The notes under the pieces are model-generated. The model was given only the letters and a program-made list of their open reading frames with translations. It did not search any database and was not told the DNA's origin. This document shows, piece by piece, positions 1-5,885 of a stretch of 10,180 nt of DNA. This DNA is from an uncultured Amaricoccus sp. (lineage in GTDB: Bacteria; Pseudomonadota; Alphaproteobacteria; Rhodobacterales; Rhodobacteraceae): contig NZ_CALAGI010000177.1 in assembly GCF_937891315.1 (NCBI RefSeq), forward strand, positions 1-10,180, written 5' to 3'. Both the position numbers and the translations under genes were made by a program. How positions within the stretch are numbered: the first letter of the stretch is position 1; every line of letters begins with the position of its first letter.

Positions 1-2
1 AT

Positions 3-23
3 CCCCGTCATAACACGACGGGG
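3..23. terminator. Perfect hairpin at the left window edge, possible terminator
   Basis: CCCCGTC (3-9) and GACGGGG (17-23) form a perfect 7-bp GC-rich stem around a 7-nt loop. It lies about 125 nt beyond the stop of the last minus-strand gene (the endolysin), where a late-operon terminator would be expected. The bases that would hold the U-tract on the minus strand lie outside the window, and no T-run follows it on the plus strand. It may be a terminator or only a chance GC-rich palindrome. Confidence 0.3.
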
Positions 24-85
24 GCGAGCCACCCCGAAACGAACATTGGGTCCTTTCTGGGGGATGTGATAAGTTCTCGATCGAG

Positions 86-104
86 GCTAGGGTCGCTCCC
101 TAGC
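86..104 (-). terminator. Perfect hairpin downstream of the endolysin gene, possible terminator
   Basis: GCTAGGG (86-92) pairs perfectly with CCCTAGC (98-104) around a 5-nt loop, 46 nt beyond the endolysin stop. Directly beside it is the 10-bp palindrome CTCGATCGAG (76-85). Neither side carries a clear T-tract, so it is not a textbook intrinsic terminator. Its place at the end of the minus-strand lysis genes makes transcript ending or 3'-end stabilisation the likeliest role. The rest of 1-149 shows no convincing gene. Confidence 0.35.
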
Positions 105-149
105 ACTGACCGGGGTAAGCTGGTGACAGGCGGGGAGAGACCCGCACAA

Positions 150-872
150 TCAGCCGAACAGCGCCGCGATCAGCCTGCCCAGCAGGCTCGGCGCGGGCGG
201 GACTTCGGTGGCGACAACCGCCTCAGAGCCACGGAGCGCGACGTGAAGCGCGTTCATCGTCAGGGGGCCGGCGATCCCGTCAGCGGGCAACCCCGCCTTA
301 GCCTGGAAGCCGGCCACATCGTCAGGCGCATATCCCAGCATCACCAGCGCCGACCGGACATAGTACCGCTGTCGGTCGGGCAGGCCGTTATACCCGCCAT
401 TGATCTTGCGCGTGATGCCCCGCAGATCGCCCACGTCAGCCAAGGCGTTGACCCCGCGCGTGGTCCAGTACCAGACCGGGCCAAGCCCTTCCCATGGGTC
501 AGTCAGCACCAACTCGGGGTATGCCTCGAAGTTCGGCGGGTCGAGGTTCGCGGCCTTGCACCATTCCCGGAATTGCCGATAGTTCGATCTGCCGGTGATC
601 TGGATCGGGGTCCGACCCTTGAAGCGCGGCCCGTCCCCCGGCTCGGTATTGCCAAGGTCGGCGCGGCCTTCATACGCGGTGCCGGATGCAATCTCGCGAT
701 CATACCGTAGCGCCCCGCTTTCGTGCATGATCTGCGCCACGTAGTGCGCTAGACGGTGCGGCGCCTCGATGCCGGCGGGGTATGTGTCCAGGCCGTCGAG
801 AAGCGATCCGGCGTTGGCCCGGTCAACCTGCCTTCCAGCGATGGCGTTCAACATCGCCAAGGTGAGCTTCAT
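150..872 (-). CDS. Phage endolysin: GH19 chitinase-like lysozyme with C-terminal peptidoglycan-binding repeat
   Basis: This 240-aa enzyme should cut the glycan strands of host peptidoglycan at the end of infection. The GH19-type lysozyme core spans about residues 35-180. The first catalytic Glu is E51 in IMHESGAL, and a likely second acid is E60. These are followed by the family stretch AYEGRADLGNTEPGDG (67-81), FKGRTPIQITGRSNY (84-98) and KINGGYNGLPDRQRYY (156-171). Most phage homologues have HESGG and KGRG-IQ-TGR, so Ala54 and Thr88 are small departures from consensus. Residues 186-212 (VAGFQAKAGLPADGIAG, then TMNALHVAL) match a PG_binding_1-type repeat. The C-terminus ends in a short hydrophobic tail (LLGRLIAALFG). 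There is no signal peptide, so release should depend on a holin, presumably encoded just upstream. The ATG at 872 lies 1 nt after the preceding stop, with no strong Shine-Dalgarno sequence, so translational coupling is likely. The family call is firm; the exact cleavage specificity cannot be read from the sequence. Confidence 0.93.
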   Translation of the reverse strand: MKLTLAMLNAIAGRQVDRANAGSLLDGLDTYPAGIEAPHRLAHYVAQIMHESGALRYDREIASGTAYEGRADLGNTEPGDGPRFKGRTPIQITGRSNYRQFREWCKAANLDPPNFEAYPELVLTDPWEGLGPVWYWTTRGVNALADVGDLRGITRKINGGYNGLPDRQRYYVRSALVMLGYAPDDVAGFQAKAGLPADGIAGPLTMNALHVALRGSEAVVATEVPPAPSLLGRLIAALFG

Positions 873-873
873 C

Positions 874-1350
874 TTACGACACCCGGAAGATGTTGCTACT
901 GGCGCGCGTCTCGAACTTCATCCCGAGCGCCCACCATGGCGCATAGGTCCAACGGAAGTCGGCGACGTATTCGGCCGGGGCGAGGTCGCAGCCGGCATTC
1001 GGCGGCGCATCCATGAACCAGTTGAGGTCAATGTCATGCGCCGGCCAAGGCATGCCCTTGAAATTCTTGATGCCGGTCCGCCCGCCGCCGCAGGTGCTGA
1101 GAGCCGCGCCGATCTTCCCGCTCACCTGCCGCACAAGAACAGCCACGTCGCCCGTGTAGTCTCGCGCGATCGTCTGGTCTATCGTGACCAGGGTCGTTTG
1201 GCTATCCACGCGCACGGCCCGTACATCCAGCCACCACCACGAAGGCATGTGTCGGACAGCGGCGGGAACCGCGATCATGAAGAAGGCCAGCCAGAACGCC
1301 GTGCACAGGGGCACGAACCAGCGCCACGCGCCGGGTTTCAGGTCCACCAT
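874..1350 (-). CDS. Membrane-anchored Trp-rich protein of the lysis module, function unknown
   Basis: This is a 158-aa protein with one strong N-terminal membrane segment (about 11-32, PLCTAFWLAFFMIAVPAAV), a Trp cluster (W38-W40), and then about 115 residues that look like a small beta-rich domain facing the periplasm. That domain has two cysteines, C87 and C121, which could form a disulfide, and a conserved-looking C-terminal part (CDLAPAEYVADFRW, then SSNIFRV). I recall similar small anchored proteins next to lysis genes in other alphaproteobacterial phages, but this was not checked. I chose the ATG at 1350 because the frame upstream of it lies antiparallel inside the previous gene's coding region and reads as low-complexity shadow. 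An AGGGA lies 10 nt upstream (1361-1365). The gene overlaps the holin candidate by 13 nt and ends 1 nt before the endolysin. A role in lysis (spanin-like, antiholin-like or accessory holin) is inference from position only. Confidence 0.8.
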   Translation of the reverse strand: MVDLKPGAWRWFVPLCTAFWLAFFMIAVPAAVRHMPSWWWLDVRAVRVDSQTTLVTIDQTIARDYTGDVAVLVRQVSGKIGAALSTCGGGRTGIKNFKGMPWPAHDIDLNWFMDAPPNAGCDLAPAEYVADFRWTYAPWWALGMKFETRASSNIFRVS

Positions 1351-1640
1351 TGGAGGTATATCCCTAGCTGATAAATCGCATTCGCCATCGTCACCAAGAA
1401 GCCGACGCCGACGAAGGTCTGTACGATGCGCTTCGAGAATAGCGAGCGCGCGGCTTTCCGGGCTTCCCGCCGTTCCCGCTCCTCCCGCCATTCCGCCCGG
1501 TGCGCCCGGCTCTCCGCGAGTTCCCTGATGATGTCCTCCGGCGAGCGCAGTTCCCTCGCCAGCCGATCCGCCCGGTCCGCGTCCCCAAACAACCACAGCG
1601 CTACTCCCCAGAAACTCTCCGGCGATTTTTTATCCGTCAT
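1338..1640 (-). CDS. Small coiled-coil, tail-anchored membrane protein; holin candidate
   Basis: This is a 100-aa protein. Residues 20-70 are highly charged (ELAESRAHRAEWREERERR) and predict a long amphipathic helix or coiled coil. Residues 73-97 (VQTFVGVGFLVTMANAIY onward) form a single C-terminal membrane span ending in WWT. This cytoplasmic-helix, C-terminal-span layout and its size are like XhlA-type and class III-like phage holins. The start is well supported: GGAGG at 1648-1652 sits 7 nt before the ATG. It is the first gene of the lysis block, upstream of and overlapping the membrane protein at 874-1350, and two genes ahead of the GH19 endolysin. No dual start motif typical of lambda S is visible. 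Holin is the best guess from topology and context; it could equally be another small membrane protein. Confidence 0.85.
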   Translation of the reverse strand: MTDKKSPESFWGVALWLFGDADRADRLARELRSPEDIIRELAESRAHRAEWREERERREARKAARSLFSKRIVQTFVGVGFLVTMANAIYQLGIYLQWWT

Positions 1641-1647
1641 GCGATTG

Positions 1648-1652
1648 CCTCC
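1648..1652 (-). promoter_or_regulatory. Shine-Dalgarno sequence of the holin-candidate gene
   Basis: GGAGG on the minus strand, 7 nt before the ATG at 1640. It is one of only a few strong ribosome sites in the window, consistent with the lysis block starting afresh after the 110-nt spacer rather than being translationally coupled to the fibre genes. Confidence 0.75.
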
Positions 1653-1674
1653 GTTCGCGGGGCAGCCGCGCGGA

Positions 1675-1690
1675 CGCGGCTAGGGCCGCG
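1675..1690 (-). terminator. GC-rich hairpin in the spacer between fibre and lysis genes
   Basis: CGCGGC and GCCGCG form a perfect 6-bp stem closed by a 4-nt loop, inside the only sizeable gap on the minus-strand operon (1641-1750). It lies 60 nt after the stop of the 640-aa gene and about 35 nt before the holin candidate's start. There is no U-tract, so it may be a leaky terminator, an RNA-processing structure or chance. I see no convincing promoter in the gap. Confidence 0.3.
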
Positions 1691-1750
1691 CCCAAGGTTC
1701 ATCTGGGCTTGAATTGCCCGGCTTCGGTGGAAATGATCCGGGATGCCTCC

Positions 1751-3673
1751 CTAGATCATGTCGTAAACGCCCTCGATCACGCGGCCGAGGTCGTGCTGGA
1801 ACTTCAGGCCGAATTGCGTGCTCCGGGACGCGGTATCCCAGCCGCCCGTGTCGCCGCCCGCTTGCCATTGGCCGGATGCCTCCGGGGATGCCGGCAAGCC
1901 GCCCTGAACGATGTGCGCGACCGAGAGCCAGCCGTACTGACCGATCAGCCGCATGTGGGTACAGCCCGCCTTGATCCGGGTGCGCAAGGCCAGCGCGCGG
2001 GCGCTCTTGCGATCGACGGTGCCCGAGGTCAGAACGCCCAGCGTGTAGAAGCACATCATCCGATGCGTCCATTCCGAGTAGCTGGCGGACATGCGGATGC
2101 CGCCGGCGTCGGTGCTGTCCATTTCGCGGACCGCGCCGGCCAAGCCCTTGATTGCGATGAACTCGGGGTTCGCCCGGATCGCTGCGAGGTTCGCCGGCAC
2201 GACGCGCCCGCGCCCGGTCGCCCAGGAGCCGGACGGGTACGCGGCATAGAGCGACGACGGGATGCCGGCGCCGTTGCCGTAGCCCTCGCTGACGGTCTTC
2301 GAGAAGGCGTGTATCACCTCGGCTTCCCACATGCCGAGCTGATCGGTCAGGGGGACGCCGAAGCGGGTGCCGCGGCGGCAGGCGGCCTGTATCTGCGCAT
2401 GGGTCGGGGCGTTCGAAACGCGCGGCAGCGAGAAGCTCTTGGCGATGTTCGTCCATGGTGAGGATCGCATCGCGACTTCCTCGGTCGCGACGACGACGCT
2501 TTGCAGATATGCCGCCGCCGTCGAAACGCCGATATAGGCCATGCATGCCGCGATATTGGCGCTCGGCGCCGAGGAGATATTCGGGTTGCCGCCGCGCGTC
2601 GAGGCATTGGTCGTGTTCCCGAGCATGTCGCCCTTGAACGCGCTGTCGGCCTCGCGCGCGGTGCCGACCGCCGCGACCAGCGCCCAGCGCATGAACCGAT
2701 CGAGCGAGGCGCGCCATGAGCTATCGAACTCCGCCCACACGCGCGGGGTCAGTTTCGCCCAGACGACAGCCCAGAGATAGCCGGTGTCGTGCTGCGCGGA
2801 GTAGCCGCCCCGAAGCGCCGGCCCGCCGTAGGCGTCCCGCCCGCCCTTGATCCCGGCGATCGTATAGGCGTCCGTCGCGGTATTGCCGGCGAAGCTCGCA
2901 TAGGCGCAACAGGCGAGCGGCGATCCCCAATAGCTCGCATTGCCCTGCCCGTTGACGTTGTTCGCGTCCCAGTTGGTCTGTGCGTAGCTGCGCGCCTCGC
3001 CGGTGCCAGTGCCGACGAAGTTGAGCGCGGGCGGCGAGGATAGGGCTTCCGCGACGACGATGCTGTTCGAGAATCCGGAGGTCGCATTCGGGGAAACGCC
3101 ATTCGCCGCGAAATTGCGATAGGTGTAGGTTCCCGCCGTGCTGGCGGTATAGTTGACGCCAGTCAGGCCAGCGATGGCGGAGCCGTTGTGATACCATTGC
3201 CCGGTCACCGTAGGCGCCGGGGTTCCGCTGGCCGATGCCGGCGTCGCGGTCAGGATCGAGCCGGGCGTGGTGCCGCCGGTGACGACAGGCAGGCCCGCGA
3301 AGATCGGCGCCGCTGTCGCCGCCGTGACGCTGTATCCGATGCTGGTCGCGCTATGCGTCCGCCCGCCAAAGACGATAGGCTGCGTCAGGGTCAGGATGCT
3401 ATCCGGCGCGCCTGCCGGGATTGTGAAGTTCGCGCCCGAGCCGGTGGTGTAGACCGCGCCCGCCAAGTCTTTCAGCGTCCACACCCATGATACCGTCTGC
3501 CAGCCCGCCGGGGTATAGGTGCCGGAAACGGCGGTGACGGTCTGGCCCGGCGCCTTTGTGCCGGAAACCGTTGGCGGCGTGGCCGTGACGATTTCCGGGG
3601 TCAGTAGCCGGACCCATGGGAACGGCCCTTGCAACCTGCCCGATACCGTGCGGCCATAGCTCTCGATGCCCAT
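1751..3673 (-). CDS. Putative tail-fibre/depolymerase protein: two Ig-like domains plus large unknown C-terminal domain
   Basis: This is a 640-aa protein. Residues 24-118 and 122-208 look like two tandem bacterial Ig-like beta-sandwich repeats (TPPTVSGTKAPGQTVTAVSG, W-x-W around 63-65; then TPGSILTATPASASGTPAPT and QWYHNGSAIAGL). Residues 215-640 change character: Trp- and Tyr-rich, with long likely helices (WAVVWAKLTPRVWAEF, 301-316; WRASLDRFMRWALVAAVGTA, 320-339). They include a Cys pair (C255, C256), GWLSVAHIVQGG (581-592) and a polar C-terminus. No family is recognised with confidence. The mix of Ig-like adhesion modules with a large Trp-rich helical domain in a fibre cluster fits an (alpha/alpha)-toroid-like polysaccharide depolymerase, which is inference. 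No pectate-lyase beta-helix repeat is seen. The ATG at 3673 follows the previous stop by 1 nt with no clear ribosome site, so translation is probably coupled. Confidence 0.85.
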   Translation of the reverse strand: MGIESYGRTVSGRLQGPFPWVRLLTPEIVTATPPTVSGTKAPGQTVTAVSGTYTPAGWQTVSWVWTLKDLAGAVYTTGSGANFTIPAGAPDSILTLTQPIVFGGRTHSATSIGYSVTAATAAPIFAGLPVVTGGTTPGSILTATPASASGTPAPTVTGQWYHNGSAIAGLTGVNYTASTAGTYTYRNFAANGVSPNATSGFSNSIVVAEALSSPPALNFVGTGTGEARSYAQTNWDANNVNGQGNASYWGSPLACCAYASFAGNTATDAYTIAGIKGGRDAYGGPALRGGYSAQHDTGYLWAVVWAKLTPRVWAEFDSSWRASLDRFMRWALVAAVGTAREADSAFKGDMLGNTTNASTRGGNPNISSAPSANIAACMAYIGVSTAAAYLQSVVVATEEVAMRSSPWTNIAKSFSLPRVSNAPTHAQIQAACRRGTRFGVPLTDQLGMWEAEVIHAFSKTVSEGYGNGAGIPSSLYAAYPSGSWATGRGRVVPANLAAIRANPEFIAIKGLAGAVREMDSTDAGGIRMSASYSEWTHRMMCFYTLGVLTSGTVDRKSARALALRTRIKAGCTHMRLIGQYGWLSVAHIVQGGLPASPEASGQWQAGGDTGGWDTASRSTQFGLKFQHDLGRVIEGVYDMI

Positions 3674-3674
3674 G

Positions 3675-4016
3675 CTACTGGATCACTGCCGAGAACATGA
3701 CAGGTGCTGTGGTAGTGCTGCCGCCGTCGCTGATGAACTCGATCCGGTCCCCGGCGGCGACGGTATTGGCGGCGGTGGGAATGGTACTGTCCATGTCCCC
3801 GGCGGCCGAGCCGGAATAGGCGATCGTCCATGTCGGGTGCGTGACCGCGACCCCGTTGATTTTCATGGTGATCAGGCTGTTCGCGACCGTGATCGCGCCA
3901 TAGATCACTGAATAGGCCGCGACGATCTTGCCGGCCCGCGTTGCCACCGCGAAAGCGCTGCTCGGGGCGCTGACGTCCGCCATATAGGCGGAGGCGATGC
4001 GATCATGAATGCTCAT
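3675..4016 (-). CDS. Small beta-rich phage protein, fibre-associated, function unknown
   Basis: This is a 113-aa protein with alternating short hydrophobic stretches (KIVAAYSVIYGAITVANSLI, 30-49; then MKINGVAVT, WTIAYSGSAAGDMDS and NTVAAGDRIEFISDGG), a pattern of beta-strands and turns without signal peptide or membrane span. I recall small phage proteins of this kind (N-terminal MSIHDRI, central IAYSGSAAGD) next to tail-fibre genes, but no function is known to me. It could be a minor structural, fibre-decorating or fibre-assembly protein. The start is well set: AGGAG at 4023-4027 overlaps the stop of the preceding fibre gene and lies 6 nt before the ATG. The next gene begins 1 nt after its stop, so the three genes form one translational chain. 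Confidence 0.85.
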   Translation of the reverse strand: MSIHDRIASAYMADVSAPSSAFAVATRAGKIVAAYSVIYGAITVANSLITMKINGVAVTHPTWTIAYSGSAAGDMDSTIPTAANTVAAGDRIEFISDGGSTTTAPVMFSAVIQ

Positions 4017-4022
4017 GCTGTG

Positions 4023-4027
4023 CTCCT
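4023..4027 (-). promoter_or_regulatory. Shine-Dalgarno sequence overlapping the upstream stop
   Basis: AGGAG on the minus strand, 6 nt before the ATG at 4016. Its last bases overlap the TAG stop (4026-4028) of the 618-aa fibre gene, so ribosomes ending there can restart on the 113-aa gene. Confidence 0.75.
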
Positions 4028-5882
4028 ATGCGACCCAGAACTGGCTGTTTCCCCAGCGGCCGAGCGACGAGGTTTTCGTCGTGCTGGCATAGGCGATGGT
4101 ATCGGTCGGGTAGTTCCGAAGCGCCGATACACCGATATAGCTGCGTGAGGATCCAGAGGCGCGCGAGGCGACAACGGTGCATTCCGCCCGCAGCGGCGGG
4201 GATGCATCATCCGTTGACAAAAAGCCGACGAAAGCGCCCAAGATATAGCTCTGCGCCGGGGTGCCGTCCGCTGCCCAATCGATCGTATTGTCGGCGCTCG
4301 ACGTTCCCTTGTCGTGGATGACGGTGCCGATCGTGATGCCGCCGCCCGACTTGCGGAACAGGAGGATATAGACGGCACCCGTGAAGCTGGCGCCCGAAAC
4401 CGATCCCGCCGCGATGTCGCCCGAGGTCAAGGACATACGATAGCTGGTCCGGATCGACGGGGCTTGTGCGACATGCGTTGCCCCGGAATCGGTCAGGTTG
4501 ACCCCGCCCAGCGTCGGCAGACCGGCAAGGCTCGATGATCCCGGCGCATCCTGAATGACAACGATCGCATCGCCTTCCGCCGCCCCGGCCGGCAGGCCGA
4601 GGGACCACGCCGCGTTGATGTTGGTATTCGACGCGACCCCGACATAGGAGACCGTGGGAGCCGCAACCGACGCGGAGGGATATTCCGCGATCCATGTCCA
4701 ACTCGGCACGCCGTTGATGCGGGACATTTCGTATTTCACCAGCGTATTCGGCTGATGGCTCGGCGCTGAGCTTGGCCGAAGCCCGTCATCACCCGGCGTC
4801 GGGGTGAGGCTGTAGGGCGTCGCCCCGATCGCCACAATGAGGGTGACAGGCTCTTCGTGGTCCAGGATGTGATCCCAGCATGAGGCAGCGCTGGTGGCGT
4901 TGGCCGCGAGGGTGGGGACGAGAATATTCCGCCCGTCTCGGGCGTCGAAACTCAGGATGTTCGAGACCGGCGCCACCGATCGCGGCGTGAACGGCCTGCC
5001 GCTTTGCATCTTGATCCAGGATTGCGCGAACGTCTGATTTTCGACAAGTCCGTCGCCGTTCGAGATCATGAAGCAATGCGGGATGGTGTCGAGCGTCTCC
5101 GTCGAGACCATCGAAACGCCATAGATATGGCTACCGAGAGACGCGCCGACCGTGAGAACGTCGCCCGCCGCGATGCTCGGAAATACGCCGTCTTCATAGG
5201 GAAGCCGGAAGCCGACCAGTTCCTGCTTTTCGAGAAGCGCGTTTTCCTGGGTGAAGATCGTGGCCTTTGCCTGCGCGGCGTTGGCCTGCGCAGCGGCGGC
5301 GCCGAGCGTCGGGCCGTGGGTTCCATCGGCGGCCGTCGTCGTGGCGAGGCCAGCCAGACCGGCGGCCGAGTTCGCCATCTTCCCGGCAAGCGCGGCGTCG
5401 AGACCATCGACGGTGCTGGTCGGCTGCGTCCCGGTATGGCTCGTCCGATCCAGCAGCACCGAGTCGGCCGAGTTCGCCGTCGCACCGGTGGCAACCCCGT
5501 CCAACTTGGTCTTGTCGGCCGCGCTCATGAAGCCGGCCGCGGCTGTCGTCGCGTCGCCGTGGCTGTGGATAGCCGCCGCCGCGCCCACGTCACCGGGGGC
5601 AAGGGTGACCGCGCCAGTCTTGCCCGCGACGGAAATTACCGCGCCGCCACCGCCCCCCCCGCCGAGCACGTCCGACGACAGGAAAACGCCGCCGTCCGAT
5701 CCGGCCGACAGTGCATTGCCGGATTGCTCCGAAATCAGCGGCCCCGGCGCGACCGCCGGCACCACAACGTCAGAGACAACTTCCCCGAGCGTCGCACGAC
5801 GGGTCTGTCCCTCCGATACGATGACGATCGTATCGGTCAGGAGGAGCGTCGTGTCTTCCGGCAGTCTGGTGATTCTTGGCAT
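4026..5882 (-). CDS. Phage tail-fibre-like protein with collagen-free linker, SHTGTQ motif and C-terminal beta-sandwich-like domain
   Basis: This is a 618-aa protein. The N-terminus (MPRITRLPEDTTLL, then IVSEGQTRRATLGEV) follows the pattern seen at the start of many tail-fibre proteins and supports the ATG at 5882, although no Shine-Dalgarno is visible and the gap to the previous stop is 3 nt. Residues 74-80 are seven glycines. Then come classic fibre shaft motifs: VAGKTGAVTLAPGDVGA (85-101), HSHGDATTAAAGFMSAADK (106-124), KLDGVATGATANS (126-138), and DRTSHTGTQPT (145-155). An Ala/Gln-rich helix follows (196-222), then a middle domain (222-402) and a C-terminal domain from about 410 (VSYVGVASNTNINAAWSL). 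The latter resembles the jelly-roll-like modules that end many phage and secreted proteins and probably contacts the host surface. It sits between the first fibre and the 113-aa protein. Fibre identity is strong; receptor and sugar specificity are unknown. Confidence 0.9.
   Translation of the reverse strand: MPRITRLPEDTTLLLTDTIVIVSEGQTRRATLGEVVSDVVVPAVAPGPLISEQSGNALSAGSDGGVFLSSDVLGGGGGGGAVISVAGKTGAVTLAPGDVGAAAAIHSHGDATTAAAGFMSAADKTKLDGVATGATANSADSVLLDRTSHTGTQPTSTVDGLDAALAGKMANSAAGLAGLATTTAADGTHGPTLGAAAAQANAAQAKATIFTQENALLEKQELVGFRLPYEDGVFPSIAAGDVLTVGASLGSHIYGVSMVSTETLDTIPHCFMISNGDGLVENQTFAQSWIKMQSGRPFTPRSVAPVSNILSFDARDGRNILVPTLAANATSAASCWDHILDHEEPVTLIVAIGATPYSLTPTPGDDGLRPSSAPSHQPNTLVKYEMSRINGVPSWTWIAEYPSASVAAPTVSYVGVASNTNINAAWSLGLPAGAAEGDAIVVIQDAPGSSSLAGLPTLGGVNLTDSGATHVAQAPSIRTSYRMSLTSGDIAAGSVSGASFTGAVYILLFRKSGGGITIGTVIHDKGTSSADNTIDWAADGTPAQSYILGAFVGFLSTDDASPPLRAECTVVASRASGSSRSYIGVSALRNYPTDTIAYASTTKTSSLGRWGNSQFWVA
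5653..5660 (-). repeat. Run of eight G (minus strand) in the polyglycine linker of the fibre gene
   Basis: Eight consecutive C on the plus strand fall within codons 74-80 of the 618-aa fibre, a run of seven glycines just after the N-terminal anchoring part. Homopolymers of this length can slip during replication or translation and would shift the frame of the whole receptor-binding part. Equally, it may be just a flexible linker made from GGC/GGG codons, and it is a place where read or assembly errors are likely. Confidence 0.6.
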
Positions 5883-5885
5883 GGG

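Noticed and set aside
1621..1640. Run of six T (1626-1631) as a plus-strand terminator
   Set aside because: No convincing stem precedes it, and it is the Lys-Lys codon stretch at the start of the holin-candidate gene.
1680..2717. A 345-codon minus-strand frame inside the 640-aa gene
   Set aside because: It overlaps the better supported frame entirely and is Arg/Gly-rich low-complexity sequence without motifs; a frame-shifted shadow.
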